From Alphaproteobacteria bacterium (GTDB lineage Bacteria > Pseudomonadota > Alphaproteobacteria > Micropepsales > Micropepsaceae): 8,272 nucleotides of DNA. Made by a program: the position numbers and the translations under genes. Of the stretch, positions 1 to 6,351 are shown in pieces (the first letter of the stretch is position 1; the number at the start of each line of letters is the position of its first letter). The notes under the pieces are model-generated. The model was given only the letters and a program-made list of their open reading frames with translations, had not been told where the DNA came from and did no database searches. The stretch is from positions 12,643 to 20,914 of the forward strand of contig JAFKFF010000043.1 in the NCBI GenBank assembly GCA_017307315.1. Reading direction: 5' to 3'.

Positions 1-1
1 G

Positions 2-328
2 TTGCCGCCTGGCATGCGCGTCGAGGAATTGGGCCCGGCCTATGAGGCGGGCGATTTCGCCGAGACCGCCGCCGCGATCGCGGCGCTCGATCTTGTCATC
101 ACTTGCGATACCGCTATCGCGCATCTGGCGGGCGCATTGGGAAGACCGGCCTGGATTGCATTGAAGCATGCCGCCGAATGGCGCTGGCTTGTCGGCCGCG
201 ACGACAGTCCCTGGTATCCCAGCCTCCGGCTGTTTCGCCAGCCGGTCGCGGGCGATTGGCAAAGCGTGTTCGCCGCCATGGCCCGGACGTTGGCGGTTCG
301 CGATGCGAGCGAAGACGCGAGCCGTTAG
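2..328 (+). CDS. Glycosyltransferase, family 9-like / TPR-linked type, C-terminal fragment (5' end outside window)
   Basis: About 108 C-terminal residues are visible and the frame is open to the left edge, so the TTG at base 2 is not taken as a start. The fragment holds the donor-binding half of a GT-B fold: the stretch DLVITCDTAIAHLAG (residues 30-44) is the heptosyltransferase-like D(T/S)AxAHLAG signature. It is followed by GRPAWIAL, by EWRWL, and by DDSPWYPSLRLFRQ, a hallmark of alphaproteobacterial proteins that carry TPR repeats ahead of this domain. The gene ends in TAG at 326-328. From family knowledge, such proteins transfer sugars to lipopolysaccharide or to proteins such as flagellin; FlmG of Caulobacter has this TPR plus GT-B architecture. 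Whether TPRs are present here cannot be seen. It converges on the next gene. The acceptor is unknown. Confidence 0.72.
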   Translation: MPPGMRVEELGPAYEAGDFAETAAAIAALDLVITCDTAIAHLAGALGRPAWIALKHAAEWRWLVGRDDSPWYPSLRLFRQPVAGDWQSVFAAMARTLAVRDASEDASR

Positions 329-398
329 GGCTTCGGGCGTCACCGCATCTTTCGCAAGAATAGAAGGAATCTTTCGACAGAGGCTGGCGGACAGAGAG

Positions 399-437
399 GC
401 GTCTTCCGGCGCGCCAATTCCGGCGCCAGCGAAGCGC
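399..437. terminator. Imperfect hairpin between convergent genes, candidate bidirectional terminator
   Basis: The two arms pair as GCG(T)CTTC(C)GGCGC with GCGCC(AGC)GAAGCGC. This gives 12 base pairs broken by a one-base bulge and a 1x3 internal loop, around a ten-base loop at 413-422. No T-tract follows on either strand, so it is not a classic intrinsic terminator. A second palindrome, CTCGCGCGCGAG at 452-463, lies just before the stop codon of the minus-strand gene. The 145-base gap (329-473) between the two stop codons shows no gene. Confidence 0.35.
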
Positions 438-473
438 TAGGTTCGGCACGGCTCGCGCGCGAGGCGCGGGCGA

Positions 474-1445
474 TCAAGACCCGCTTTCGGCTTCCTTCCT
501 TCCGAGCCAGCGGCGGGTGGCAGCGAGCAGGGCGGCGCGCAGGCGGGTGTTGCGGACGATCTCGGGAAACAGCAAGAGGGGCAGATAGAGCGCCGGCGTC
601 ACCAGGGCCCGGACGACCTCGGCCGGGGTCCCATCCTTGGCGCGCCGGAGCGCCTGGGCCTCGAAGTACTGGTAATAGTGGAAAAGCGTCTTGTGATAGG
701 CGCGGATCATGTCCAGCGGCGACTTCCACAGGCGCAGGGCGATGGGCAGGCCGTGGCGCAGGAACACCTGGCGATCGAAGCCTATGCGCATCCGCTGGAG
801 GGCGTCGTACGTGCCGGACGCGCGGCCGCGGAACAAGATGCAGGGGACCTTGACGAAGCCGAGCCGGTTCTTGGTGGCCAGGCGCAGCAGCCAGTCCAGG
901 TCCTGGCCACCGATCAGCTGTGTATCGAAATAGCCGATCTGGTCGGCCGCCGAGCGGCGCGCGACCACCGTGCCGATCTGTGGGAACAGGCCGCTGAGCA
1001 GGTTGCGCGCCAGGTCGTCGCCGCTGCCCGGGTCCGCGGGCCAGGGATCGCTGGCGGGGTTGAGGTCGGGATCGGTATAGATGGCCTGGCCGAACGCCGC
1101 GCCGTGTTCGGGATGGGCGTCCAGATGCGCCAGATGCGGCCCGATATGCCCGGGAAGCCAGACGTCGTCATCGTCCAGGAAGGTGATGTAATCGCCGGTC
1201 GCCGCGGCCATGGCGGCGTTGCGCGCATAGGAGACGCCCCGTCCCGGGGCGGGAACGTAGACCGCGTCGAAGTCCTGGCAGATCAGGCGGTTCCCGTCCT
1301 TCAATCCATTGTCGCCGACCACGATCTCGAACGTGGCGCCGCAGTCCGAGCGCTCGAGCGCGCGGATGCTGGCAAGGGCTTCGCGCAGCATCGCCGGACG
1401 ATCGAAGGTGGGCACGACGACGGATATGCGGCGCTTCAGGGCCAT
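474..1445 (-). CDS. Family 2 glycosyltransferase (GT-A fold)
   Basis: This 323-residue inverting, nucleotide-sugar-dependent transferase starts at ATG and ends in TGA. The GT-A nucleotide-binding start is RISVVVPTFDRPAMLREAL (residues 6-24). EIVVGDNG follows at 40-47. The metal/diphosphate motif is FLDDDDVWLPGH (89-100), with Asp91-94. The predicted catalytic base region is GGQDLDWLLRLA (179-190). After the catalytic domain come about 110 mostly helical, basic residues, including a hydrophobic patch (TPALYLPLLLF) that may sit against the inner membrane. There is no signal peptide. I see no convincing Shine-Dalgarno upstream of the ATG, but no better start is visible, because the first beta strand begins at residue 6. 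It is transcribed alone, divergently from the family 8 gene. Donor and acceptor sugars cannot be told from sequence. Confidence 0.9.
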   Translation of the reverse strand: MALKRRISVVVPTFDRPAMLREALASIRALERSDCGATFEIVVGDNGLKDGNRLICQDFDAVYVPAPGRGVSYARNAAMAAATGDYITFLDDDDVWLPGHIGPHLAHLDAHPEHGAAFGQAIYTDPDLNPASDPWPADPGSGDDLARNLLSGLFPQIGTVVARRSAADQIGYFDTQLIGGQDLDWLLRLATKNRLGFVKVPCILFRGRASGTYDALQRMRIGFDRQVFLRHGLPIALRLWKSPLDMIRAYHKTLFHYYQYFEAQALRRAKDGTPAEVVRALVTPALYLPLLLFPEIVRNTRLRAALLAATRRWLGRKEAESGS

Positions 1446-1521
1446 GCCGGTTAACGGTCGCAGCAGCGGAAAGGGGGCTTCATTCTAAATCAGTCCATGG
1501 CGTGGGCGATGTGGCGCACGG

Positions 1522-1539
1522 GCTTCGGTCGCTTCGGTC
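1522..1539. repeat. Tandem 9-bp duplication (GCTTCGGTC x2)
   Basis: Two exact, adjacent copies of GCTTCGGTC lie inside the divergent intergenic region. The second copy runs into GAAG, so CTTC-GGTC-GAAG (1532-1543) can fold into a short hairpin. It could be replication slippage or a paired protein-binding half-site; the sequence does not distinguish these. Confidence 0.6.
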
Positions 1540-1795
1540 GAAGGCGGCCGACCTTGGGTCGCCAGATCGTGCAGGAGAAGGTGGTTTCGCCGCCCGTGCA
1601 TAAAGGTTTCTCGGCCGGGAGGCGACACCGTACCGCCGGTAATACTAACGCTTAGCTATAGGACCGCATATGACACCCGCCGGTGCGCTTTGCCACTTGA
1701 TTGTGGCCGCAGCATGGGGCGCCATGTTACGGTACGCGCCAGAGCCGGGGGTCGAACTTCGATGAATGCGTTGGAAGGCGGTCGTGGCCGCCCAT

Positions 1796-1800
1796 GAAGG
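1796..1800 (+). promoter_or_regulatory. Shine-Dalgarno GAAGG that decides the family 8 gene start
   Basis: GAAGG sits seven bases before the ATG at 1808, ideal spacing. The in-frame ATG at 1766 has only a G-run about 15 bases upstream, and the extra 14 residues it would add have no counterpart in the GT8 fold. The 1808 start is therefore preferred. Confidence 0.65.
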
Positions 1801-1807
1801 TTCGCTC

Positions 1808-2839
1808 ATGAGCGCCGCGCTCGCTCCCGCGAGCCTGGTTCCGCAGAAGCCTGGCGGCTCTTCCACGCCCATCCGCGTGTTGTTCTGCTGCGACCCCGGC
1901 TATTTCCAGCACATGGCGGCGACGCTGGTCTCGCTGCTGGAGCACAATCGTGCCCATGCCGTGGAGATCCATCTGATCACCAGCCGCCGCGACGCAGCAC
2001 GAGAACAGATGCTCGCCGCGACCATCGAGAGCTTCGCGAACGCCCGGCTCGTGGTCCATGGCTTCGAATGGGCCCAGGATGCGCGGTGGCATACCTCGCA
2101 CCATATCACGCGCGACACTTATATCAGGCTGTTCGCCGCCGATGTGCTGCCGGCCCCGATCGACCGGATCCTTTATCTCGACGCCGATCTGCTGGTGCTG
2201 GCCGATCTCGGCCCGCTGTGGGAGGTCGAGCTTGGCGACAATATCCTGGCCGCGGTGCCCGATCCCTTCGGTCAGGACAGGCGCGGGGCGCTCGGCCTGT
2301 CGTCGCAGGCGCCCTATGTCAATGGCGGCGTGCTGCTGCTCAACCTCGCCCGCTGGCGGTCCATGGCGGCGCTGGAGCGCCTGTCCGCCTATATCGAACA
2401 GATGGGCGACCGGCTCGAATACCATGACCAAGACGCGGTCAACGCCTTATTCGCCGAAGAGATAAAAATCATCGACTATCGCTGGAACGTACAGACGCGC
2501 CTGTGGCGCCTGCCGCGCGGCGAGACGCCTTCGGACCCCGAAGCGGTCGAACGCTCCATGCGCAATCCGGGCATCCTGCACTTCACGACCGTGCGCAAGC
2601 CCTGGCTGTGGGTGATGCCGACGCCGCACAAGGACCTCTACTGGCAATATCTTCGGCGCACACCCTGGCGCGACGCGGCGCCCGCAGACCGGCGCGCGTC
2701 CAAGCTGTTCCAGCGTGCCGTCAACTACGCCTGCTATGCCCTGAGGTTGAACTATACCTGGGAGAGGATCCTGCGCCGCACGACGCTGGGGCGCATCCTG
2801 GTGCGCCTGCAAGGCTTGATGCGGACGGCCAAGCCTTAG
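1808..2839 (+). CDS. Family 8 glycosyltransferase (LPS galactosyl/glucosyltransferase-like)
   Basis: This 343-residue retaining GT-A enzyme of the RfaJ/LgtC type probably transfers galactose or glucose from a UDP-sugar in the cytoplasm. The N-terminal strand is IRVLFCCDPGYFQHMAATL (22-40). The Mn-binding DxD lies in ILYLDADLLVL (121-131; Asp125, Asp127). YVNGGVLLLNL at 170-180 and EYHDQDAVN at 204-212 are the next family blocks. The last metal/phosphate block is LHFTTVRKPW (257-266), with His258 and Lys264. The remaining 75 residues are basic and rich in Arg, a usual membrane-association tail in this family. An upstream in-frame ATG at 1766 would give 357 residues but lacks a good ribosome site. 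The gene is alone on the plus strand, and its TAG stop lies in the left end of a palindromic element. Family certain; donor and acceptor not determined. Confidence 0.92.
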   Translation: MSAALAPASLVPQKPGGSSTPIRVLFCCDPGYFQHMAATLVSLLEHNRAHAVEIHLITSRRDAAREQMLAATIESFANARLVVHGFEWAQDARWHTSHHITRDTYIRLFAADVLPAPIDRILYLDADLLVLADLGPLWEVELGDNILAAVPDPFGQDRRGALGLSSQAPYVNGGVLLLNLARWRSMAALERLSAYIEQMGDRLEYHDQDAVNALFAEEIKIIDYRWNVQTRLWRLPRGETPSDPEAVERSMRNPGILHFTTVRKPWLWVMPTPHKDLYWQYLRRTPWRDAAPADRRASKLFQRAVNYACYALRLNYTWERILRRTTLGRILVRLQGLMRTAKP

Positions 2840-2878
2840 AGCATGATCCGATCCCATCGGATCGTCTCACGCCCTAGA
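2836..2878. repeat. Imperfect palindromic element spanning two convergent stop codons
   Basis: The left arm TTAGAGC-ATGATCCGAT (2836-2852) faces a right arm (2856-2878). Its reverse complement reads TCTAGGGC, then GTGAG, then ACGATCCGAT. The inner ten bases match with one mismatch, the outer seven match at five positions, and five bases are extra on the right. The TAG stop of the family 8 gene (2837-2839) lies in the left arm and the TAG of the deacetylase (reverse strand, 2874-2876) in the right. The AGCATGATCC core resembles short dispersed palindromes common between genes in many Rhizobiales and related alphaproteobacteria; that likeness is from memory and needs a genome search. There is only one copy in this window. 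Confidence 0.5.
2845..2863. terminator. Perfect 8-bp hairpin, likely bidirectional terminator
   Basis: GATCCGAT and ATCGGATC pair perfectly around a CCC loop, centred in the 34-base gap between two converging stop codons. No T-run follows on either strand, so stopping by RNA polymerase pausing or Rho is possible. Its position between convergent genes is the main support. Confidence 0.55.
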
Positions 2879-3698
2879 ACCACTCCTCCCAGCGGTCGTA
2901 GCTTCCCGCGAGCAGCGCCCTGAAGATGCGGTCGCTGTCATGCTTGGTGACGAAGGTGCGCGCCACCGTCCCCTTCGGGCGGGTGTCCTCGGCCTGGGCA
3001 TAGATCAGCTGATAGCCGGCCTCGCGCGCGCTCTGCGCGCAGGCCGCCGGCCAGTTCATGGATTGGCCGTACGGGATGGCGAAGGCATCCGGCGCGAAGC
3101 CGAGCCGCTGGCGGATCGTCTCGCGCGAGGCGCAGAGTTCGTCGACCGCCTGTTGATGGCCGATCCGGGTGAAGTCGGGATGGCTGACCGAATGGCTGCC
3201 CACCTCCGCCCCGTCCCGCAGCAAAAGCTCCAATTCGCCCCAGCCGAGGGCGCGGTCGAGGTACCATGGGTGCTTCCTGTCGCTCCAGCTGGAGACGGCG
3301 AACACCGCATAGGCAATGCCGTGCGCCCGCAGGATCGGGGCGGCTTCGGTCAGCACGCTCTTGAGGCCGTCGTCGAAGCTGATCGCCAGGTCCTTCGGCC
3401 CGCCGCCGGTCCGGGCAATCTCCGAAGGGGGCACGAAGCGATAGCCCGCCGCCAACGCCAGTTCGATGTGGCGGCGGAAGCGCGCCGGGCTGACGTCGTT
3501 CACCCCGAATTCGCGTTGCCCGATGGAGTGGTAGCAAAGAATGCGGCCGGTGCGCCGTTCGCCGCGCCGGGGCCAGCTGGCGAGAGTGTGCCGCTCCAGG
3601 AAGAGACGCGCCTCGGCCGCTTCCGCCCGGCGGCGCGGATCGCGGACGAAGCGCCGCAGGGGCGCCGGGATTACGCGCTTGATGGCGTTGCGGATCAC
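2874..3698 (-). CDS. Polysaccharide deacetylase family protein (NodB homology, carbohydrate esterase 4 type)
   Basis: This 274-residue metal-dependent deacetylase is predicted to remove N- or O-acetyl groups from a glycan or glycolipid. ILCYHSIG (53-60) is the conserved first strand. Motif 1 is ISFDDG (106-111), with the catalytic base Asp109 and metal ligand Asp110. Motif 2 is HSVSH (169-173), supplying metal ligands His169 and His173. Motif 3 is FAIPYG (206-211), the FAxPYG form rather than the classical RPPYG of chitin deacetylases. The N-terminus (residues 1-36) is strongly basic and amphipathic with no hydrophobic signal peptide, so the protein is probably cytoplasmic or on the inner face of the membrane. 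The start is GTG overlapping the preceding TGA (GTGA), with a strong GAAGGAG ribosome site. It is the last gene of the block and ends in TAG inside a palindrome. Substrate unknown. Confidence 0.9.
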   Translation of the reverse strand: MIRNAIKRVIPAPLRRFVRDPRRRAEAAEARLFLERHTLASWPRRGERRTGRILCYHSIGQREFGVNDVSPARFRRHIELALAAGYRFVPPSEIARTGGGPKDLAISFDDGLKSVLTEAAPILRAHGIAYAVFAVSSWSDRKHPWYLDRALGWGELELLLRDGAEVGSHSVSHPDFTRIGHQQAVDELCASRETIRQRLGFAPDAFAIPYGQSMNWPAACAQSAREAGYQLIYAQAEDTRPKGTVARTFVTKHDSDRIFRALLAGSYDRWEEWF

Positions 3699-4768
3699 GA
3701 TGACGCTCCTTCGGTTTCCACGACGCGTGCCGGGAGGAACCGCAGCGCGCGCCGTGCCGGCGCTTCATAAAAGGCGCGCGCCAGGATCACAACCAGGAGG
3801 GTGATGCCCGCAATCGCTGCGGTCCGGACCAGCCCCGACCGGGCTGCGCTCGCGAACAGCGTGTCGTACCAGGCGATGACCACCGCCTGGAAGACATAGA
3901 AGCCGTAGGAGAGCGCACCGGCCGTCGCGCAGGCGCGCGCCGCCGTTCCGCCGACCCTGGAATTGGCGCAGCAGGCGATCAGCAGCGGCATCAGGGCGAT
4001 CGCGGCGAACGCGTCCCAGGCCGGCCGCAGAATCCCGCCGGCCGGCATCGCCAGAATGGCGAACAGCAACGCCAGCGCCGCCCAGGGCGGCAGGGCCGGC
4101 ATGCGCCAGGTCTCGCGCAGCCTGTAGACCAGCACGCCCGCGAAGAAGGCGTAAGCCACGCGCGGGAGCCCGGCCCAGAAATTCTCGTAGGCGAAGCCGC
4201 CATCGAGCTTGCCGAAGGTGAAGGCGGTGAACACCAGCGCGCCGGCGGCGAACGCCAACAGGATCGCGTTGACGCGCGTCGTCAGCCGAAGCGCGATCAG
4301 GGCGAAGACGATGTTCACCGCGAGCTCGAAGAACAGCGACCAGGCCGGACCATCGAACGGGAACGGCCCCCAGTTGGCAACCGACAGGCTCTGCGGAACG
4401 GGCAGATAGACCGCGTTCAGGAGCGTGGAGACCGCGACATGCGCCAAACCGATGTCGGGCCAGCCGCGGACGGCCTTGAACGCCGCTAGGAGCGCGCCGG
4501 CCAGGGTGGCGGCGATATAGAGCGGGTAGAGCCGGATCACGCGGCCGCGCAGGAACTGCGCCGGTGTCAAGCCGGCGGCGAGGCGCGGTCCGTAGACGTG
4601 CGCGAGGATGAAGCCGCTCAGGGCGAAAAAGAAATCGACGGCGAGATAGCGGCCGGGCAGCAAATTGGAAAGGGCCGAGGGCACATGATCGGTGATGACC
4701 GCGAGCGCCGCGGCGCCCCGCAGACCGTCCAGGAGGAGAAACCGCTCGCGCGGCGCGGTGCCGGTCAT
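3695..4768 (-). CDS. Membrane acyltransferase, family 3 (OafA/YrhL type)
   Basis: This 357-residue integral membrane enzyme transfers an acyl group, usually acetyl, to a sugar hydroxyl of a surface glycan. Family marks in order: LDGLRGAAALAVITDH (13-28), whose His28 is the likely active-site residue; VDFFFALSGFILAHVYG (44-60); RVIRLYPLYIAATL (76-89); PAWSLFFELAVN (141-152); LSYGFYVFQ (286-294); FYEAPARR (333-340), the usual end of the family's membrane core. About ten hydrophobic segments are spread along the protein, with no extra periplasmic SGNH domain, so it is the short form. In the 44-base gap upstream, a five-codon mini-ORF (MRGTG, 4765-4782) ends in a TGA that overlaps this ATG; it may be chance. 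The 3' end overlaps the deacetylase start, so acylation and deacylation genes are coupled. The acyl donor and the acceptor sugar are unknown. Confidence 0.93.
   Translation of the reverse strand: MTGTAPRERFLLLDGLRGAAALAVITDHVPSALSNLLPGRYLAVDFFFALSGFILAHVYGPRLAAGLTPAQFLRGRVIRLYPLYIAATLAGALLAAFKAVRGWPDIGLAHVAVSTLLNAVYLPVPQSLSVANWGPFPFDGPAWSLFFELAVNIVFALIALRLTTRVNAILLAFAAGALVFTAFTFGKLDGGFAYENFWAGLPRVAYAFFAGVLVYRLRETWRMPALPPWAALALLFAILAMPAGGILRPAWDAFAAIALMPLLIACCANSRVGGTAARACATAGALSYGFYVFQAVVIAWYDTLFASAARSGLVRTAAIAGITLLVVILARAFYEAPARRALRFLPARVVETEGASS
3706..3712 (-). promoter_or_regulatory. Shine-Dalgarno GAAGGAG for the GTG-started deacetylase
   Basis: On the minus strand GAAGGAG lies seven bases before the GTG, within the last codons of the upstream acyltransferase gene. 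This supports the GTG start and translational coupling across the 4-base GTGA overlap. Confidence 0.75.
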
Positions 4769-4812
4769 CCCGTTCCCCGCATCCCGATCTTGGCTCGAGC
4801 GGCCCCGCGCAT

Positions 4813-5286
4813 TCAGCCGGCGTCGCGCGCGATGATGCGGGCCGGCACGCCGGCGACCACCGCACCGGGGGGCACGTCCTTGGTCACCACCGCACCCGCC
4901 CCGACCAGCGCCCGCTCGCCGACGGTCACGCCCGAGATGATCGTCGCATTGGAGCCGATCGAGGCGCCTTTGCGAATATAAGTTTTCTCGACCGACCAGT
5001 CAGCCTCGCTCTGCGGGCTGCCGTCGGCGTTGGCGGCGCGCGGCCGGCGGTCGTTGGTGAACATCACGCCGTGGCCGATGAACACCTCGTCCTCGATGTG
5101 CACGCCTTCGCAGATGAAGGTGTGCGAGGAAATCTTGCAGCGCGCCCCGACCGAGGCGTTCTTCTGGATCTCGACGAAGGCGCCGATGCGGCTGTCGTCG
5201 CCCACCGTGCAACCGTACAGATTCACCAGGTCGCGGTGGTGGATGATGACCTTGGCGCCAAGCTTTACGCTGTCGGCGATCGGCAT
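4813..5286 (-). CDS. Hexapeptide-repeat (left-handed beta-helix) acyltransferase, probable sugar N-acetyltransferase
   Basis: This 157-residue soluble acyltransferase belongs to the group that includes WbpD/WlbB and FdtC/QdtC, which N-acetylate nucleotide-linked 3-amino sugars with acetyl-CoA. The whole protein is built of hexapeptide turns: CTVGDDSRIGAFVEIQ (26-41), ASVGARCKISSHTFI (44-58), VHIEDEVFIGHGVMFTN (62-78), ASIGSNATIISGVTVGERAL (108-127). FTNDRRPRA at 76-84 matches the FTNxxxPRA block of that group, and the loop 85-102 interrupts the helix as expected. VVAGVPARII (143-152) is the standard C-terminal cap. ATG start, with GGAG seven bases upstream, 12 bases after the preceding gene. 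A sugar aminotransferase in the same block supports an amino-sugar substrate. An O-acetyltransferase role remains possible, and the exact sugar is not resolved. Confidence 0.9.
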   Translation of the reverse strand: MPIADSVKLGAKVIIHHRDLVNLYGCTVGDDSRIGAFVEIQKNASVGARCKISSHTFICEGVHIEDEVFIGHGVMFTNDRRPRAANADGSPQSEADWSVEKTYIRKGASIGSNATIISGVTVGERALVGAGAVVTKDVPPGAVVAGVPARIIARDAG

Positions 5287-5298
5287 GAAGGGGCTCCG

Positions 5299-6351
5299 TT
5301 ATGGGATGGGCAGGGGCTGTTGGGTTTCGCCGGCGCCGGGTTTCGGGCGGGAGGCGAGGCCGGTCTTGATCAGGGCGCTGGCCAAGGTGGCGGCCGCTTT
5401 CCACTCGCCGAAAACAATCGCCAGGCGCGCCACCGTCCGCCAGATGCCGGTCCGGTTGCCGCCGAGCTCCAGGTAGCCGCGGATGGCGGCGACGCCGCCG
5501 TTCGTGAGCGCGCGCTTGGAGTACAGGATGCCCGGCACGACCCAGTCCAGGATATTCTTCTCGATCCCGGCCCGCCCGAAGAAGGCGTCGATCTCGCCCA
5601 AGCGCGGCAAGCGGTCGACGCCGGCGGTGGGGTCCGGCCATCCTTCCTGCCGCATCCTCCAGGCGTGAAGCGAGATGCCGACGTTGATCCGCTGCTCCAA
5701 CAGATGCCGGCTGGAGATCTGATCGTCGTGGGTCCGGTACATCAACAGAGGCTCGGGAATGTTGCTGATCTCGGTGATGTCGGCTATCCGCAGCCAGAGG
5801 TCGAAGTCCTCCACATGCTTGAAGGCGGGGTGGTAGCCGTGGGCCTGGCGCACGACGTCCCGCCTGTACATGACGGTGGGATGCGCGAGGATGCTCCGGT
5901 AGCCGATGGCGGCCCGCACCTCGGCGGGGGTGATGGGGAATTTGTAGACGGAGCCCGGCCACACCTTGCCGTCCGCGCCCATGCGATTGGTCCAGCTTCC
6001 GACCACACCGCAGGCGGGATGGGCGGCGAGGAAGGCGTATTGCTTGGCCAGCCGCTCCGCATGGCAGCGGTCGTCGGCGTCCATGCGCGCCAGCAGCGGC
6101 GCCCTGGCCTCGTCGATCAACTGGTTGAGGCTGGCGATCAGGCCCCTGTTCTCGCGGGCGATCGGACGGACCCGGCTGTCCTTGGCCGCATAGCCGCGCA
6201 CGATCTCCAGCGACCTGTCGGTCGAGCCGTCGTCGAGGATGACCAGTTCGAAGTCGCGGAATGTCTGCGACAGCACGCTTTCGACCGCTTCGGCGAGGTG
6301 GGCCTCGCCGTTGTAGACGCTCATGATGACCGAGATCGCGGGTCCGGTCAT
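5299..6351 (-). CDS. Family 2 glycosyltransferase (GT-A fold)
   Basis: This 350-residue transferase has ISVIMSVYNGEAHLAEAVES (6-25) as its nucleotide-binding start and FELVILDDGSTDRS (34-47), where the DDGS block is complete. The metal motif is ARMDADDRCHAER (88-100; Asp91, Asp93, Asp94). Acceptor-side residues at 156-162 (AHPTVMY) and the catalytic-base block VEDFDLWLR (180-188) follow. This arrangement is typical of O-antigen and capsule enzymes of the WbbL/WcaA kind. The C-terminal 150 residues are poorly conserved and helical, with a Pro/Gly-rich last 20. The start ATG overlaps the stop of the preceding gene (ATGA), and GGGAG lies eight bases upstream, so translation is probably coupled. 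Specificity cannot be assigned. Confidence 0.92.
   Translation of the reverse strand: MTGPAISVIMSVYNGEAHLAEAVESVLSQTFRDFELVILDDGSTDRSLEIVRGYAAKDSRVRPIARENRGLIASLNQLIDEARAPLLARMDADDRCHAERLAKQYAFLAAHPACGVVGSWTNRMGADGKVWPGSVYKFPITPAEVRAAIGYRSILAHPTVMYRRDVVRQAHGYHPAFKHVEDFDLWLRIADITEISNIPEPLLMYRTHDDQISSRHLLEQRINVGISLHAWRMRQEGWPDPTAGVDRLPRLGEIDAFFGRAGIEKNILDWVVPGILYSKRALTNGGVAAIRGYLELGGNRTGIWRTVARLAIVFGEWKAAATLASALIKTGLASRPKPGAGETQQPLPIP

Larger units (their letters stand above)
1446..1807. other. Divergent intergenic region, probable promoters for both flanking genes
   Basis: No gene is supported in these roughly 360 bases. The region must hold the promoters of the leftward family 2 and rightward family 8 genes, but no clear -35/-10 pair is visible. 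The best -10-like hexamer for the leftward gene is TAGAAT (reverse complement of 1482-1487), about 37 bases before its start and without a recognisable -35. For the rightward gene, TTGATT at 1697-1702 resembles a -35 but lacks a well-spaced -10. A locally AT-richer patch lies at about 1640-1672. A tandem 9-mer is at 1522-1539, and GGTCG/CGACC (1536-1540, 1549-1553) could form a small stem. No EcfG-type GGAAC element was seen. Confidence 0.5.

Noticed and set aside
404..426. Two copies of TTCCGGCGC (404-412, 418-426)
   Set aside because: Nine bases in GC-rich DNA, better explained as parts of the hairpin arms than as a repeat of its own.
678..1454. A 258-codon plus-strand frame antisense to the first family 2 glycosyltransferase
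   Set aside because: Shadow of the real gene: Ala/Gly/Val/Asp-rich and without a recognisable domain.
4765..4782. Five-codon leader mini-ORF (MRGTG) overlapping the OafA-type start
   Set aside because: Too short to judge and without a clear ribosome site of its own. Such ATG/TGA coincidences are frequent.
3765..4865. A 366-codon minus-strand frame overlapping the OafA-type gene
   Set aside because: It is Arg/Pro/Gly-rich in the way typical of a shifted frame, while the overlapping frame has all acyltransferase family motifs and membrane segments.
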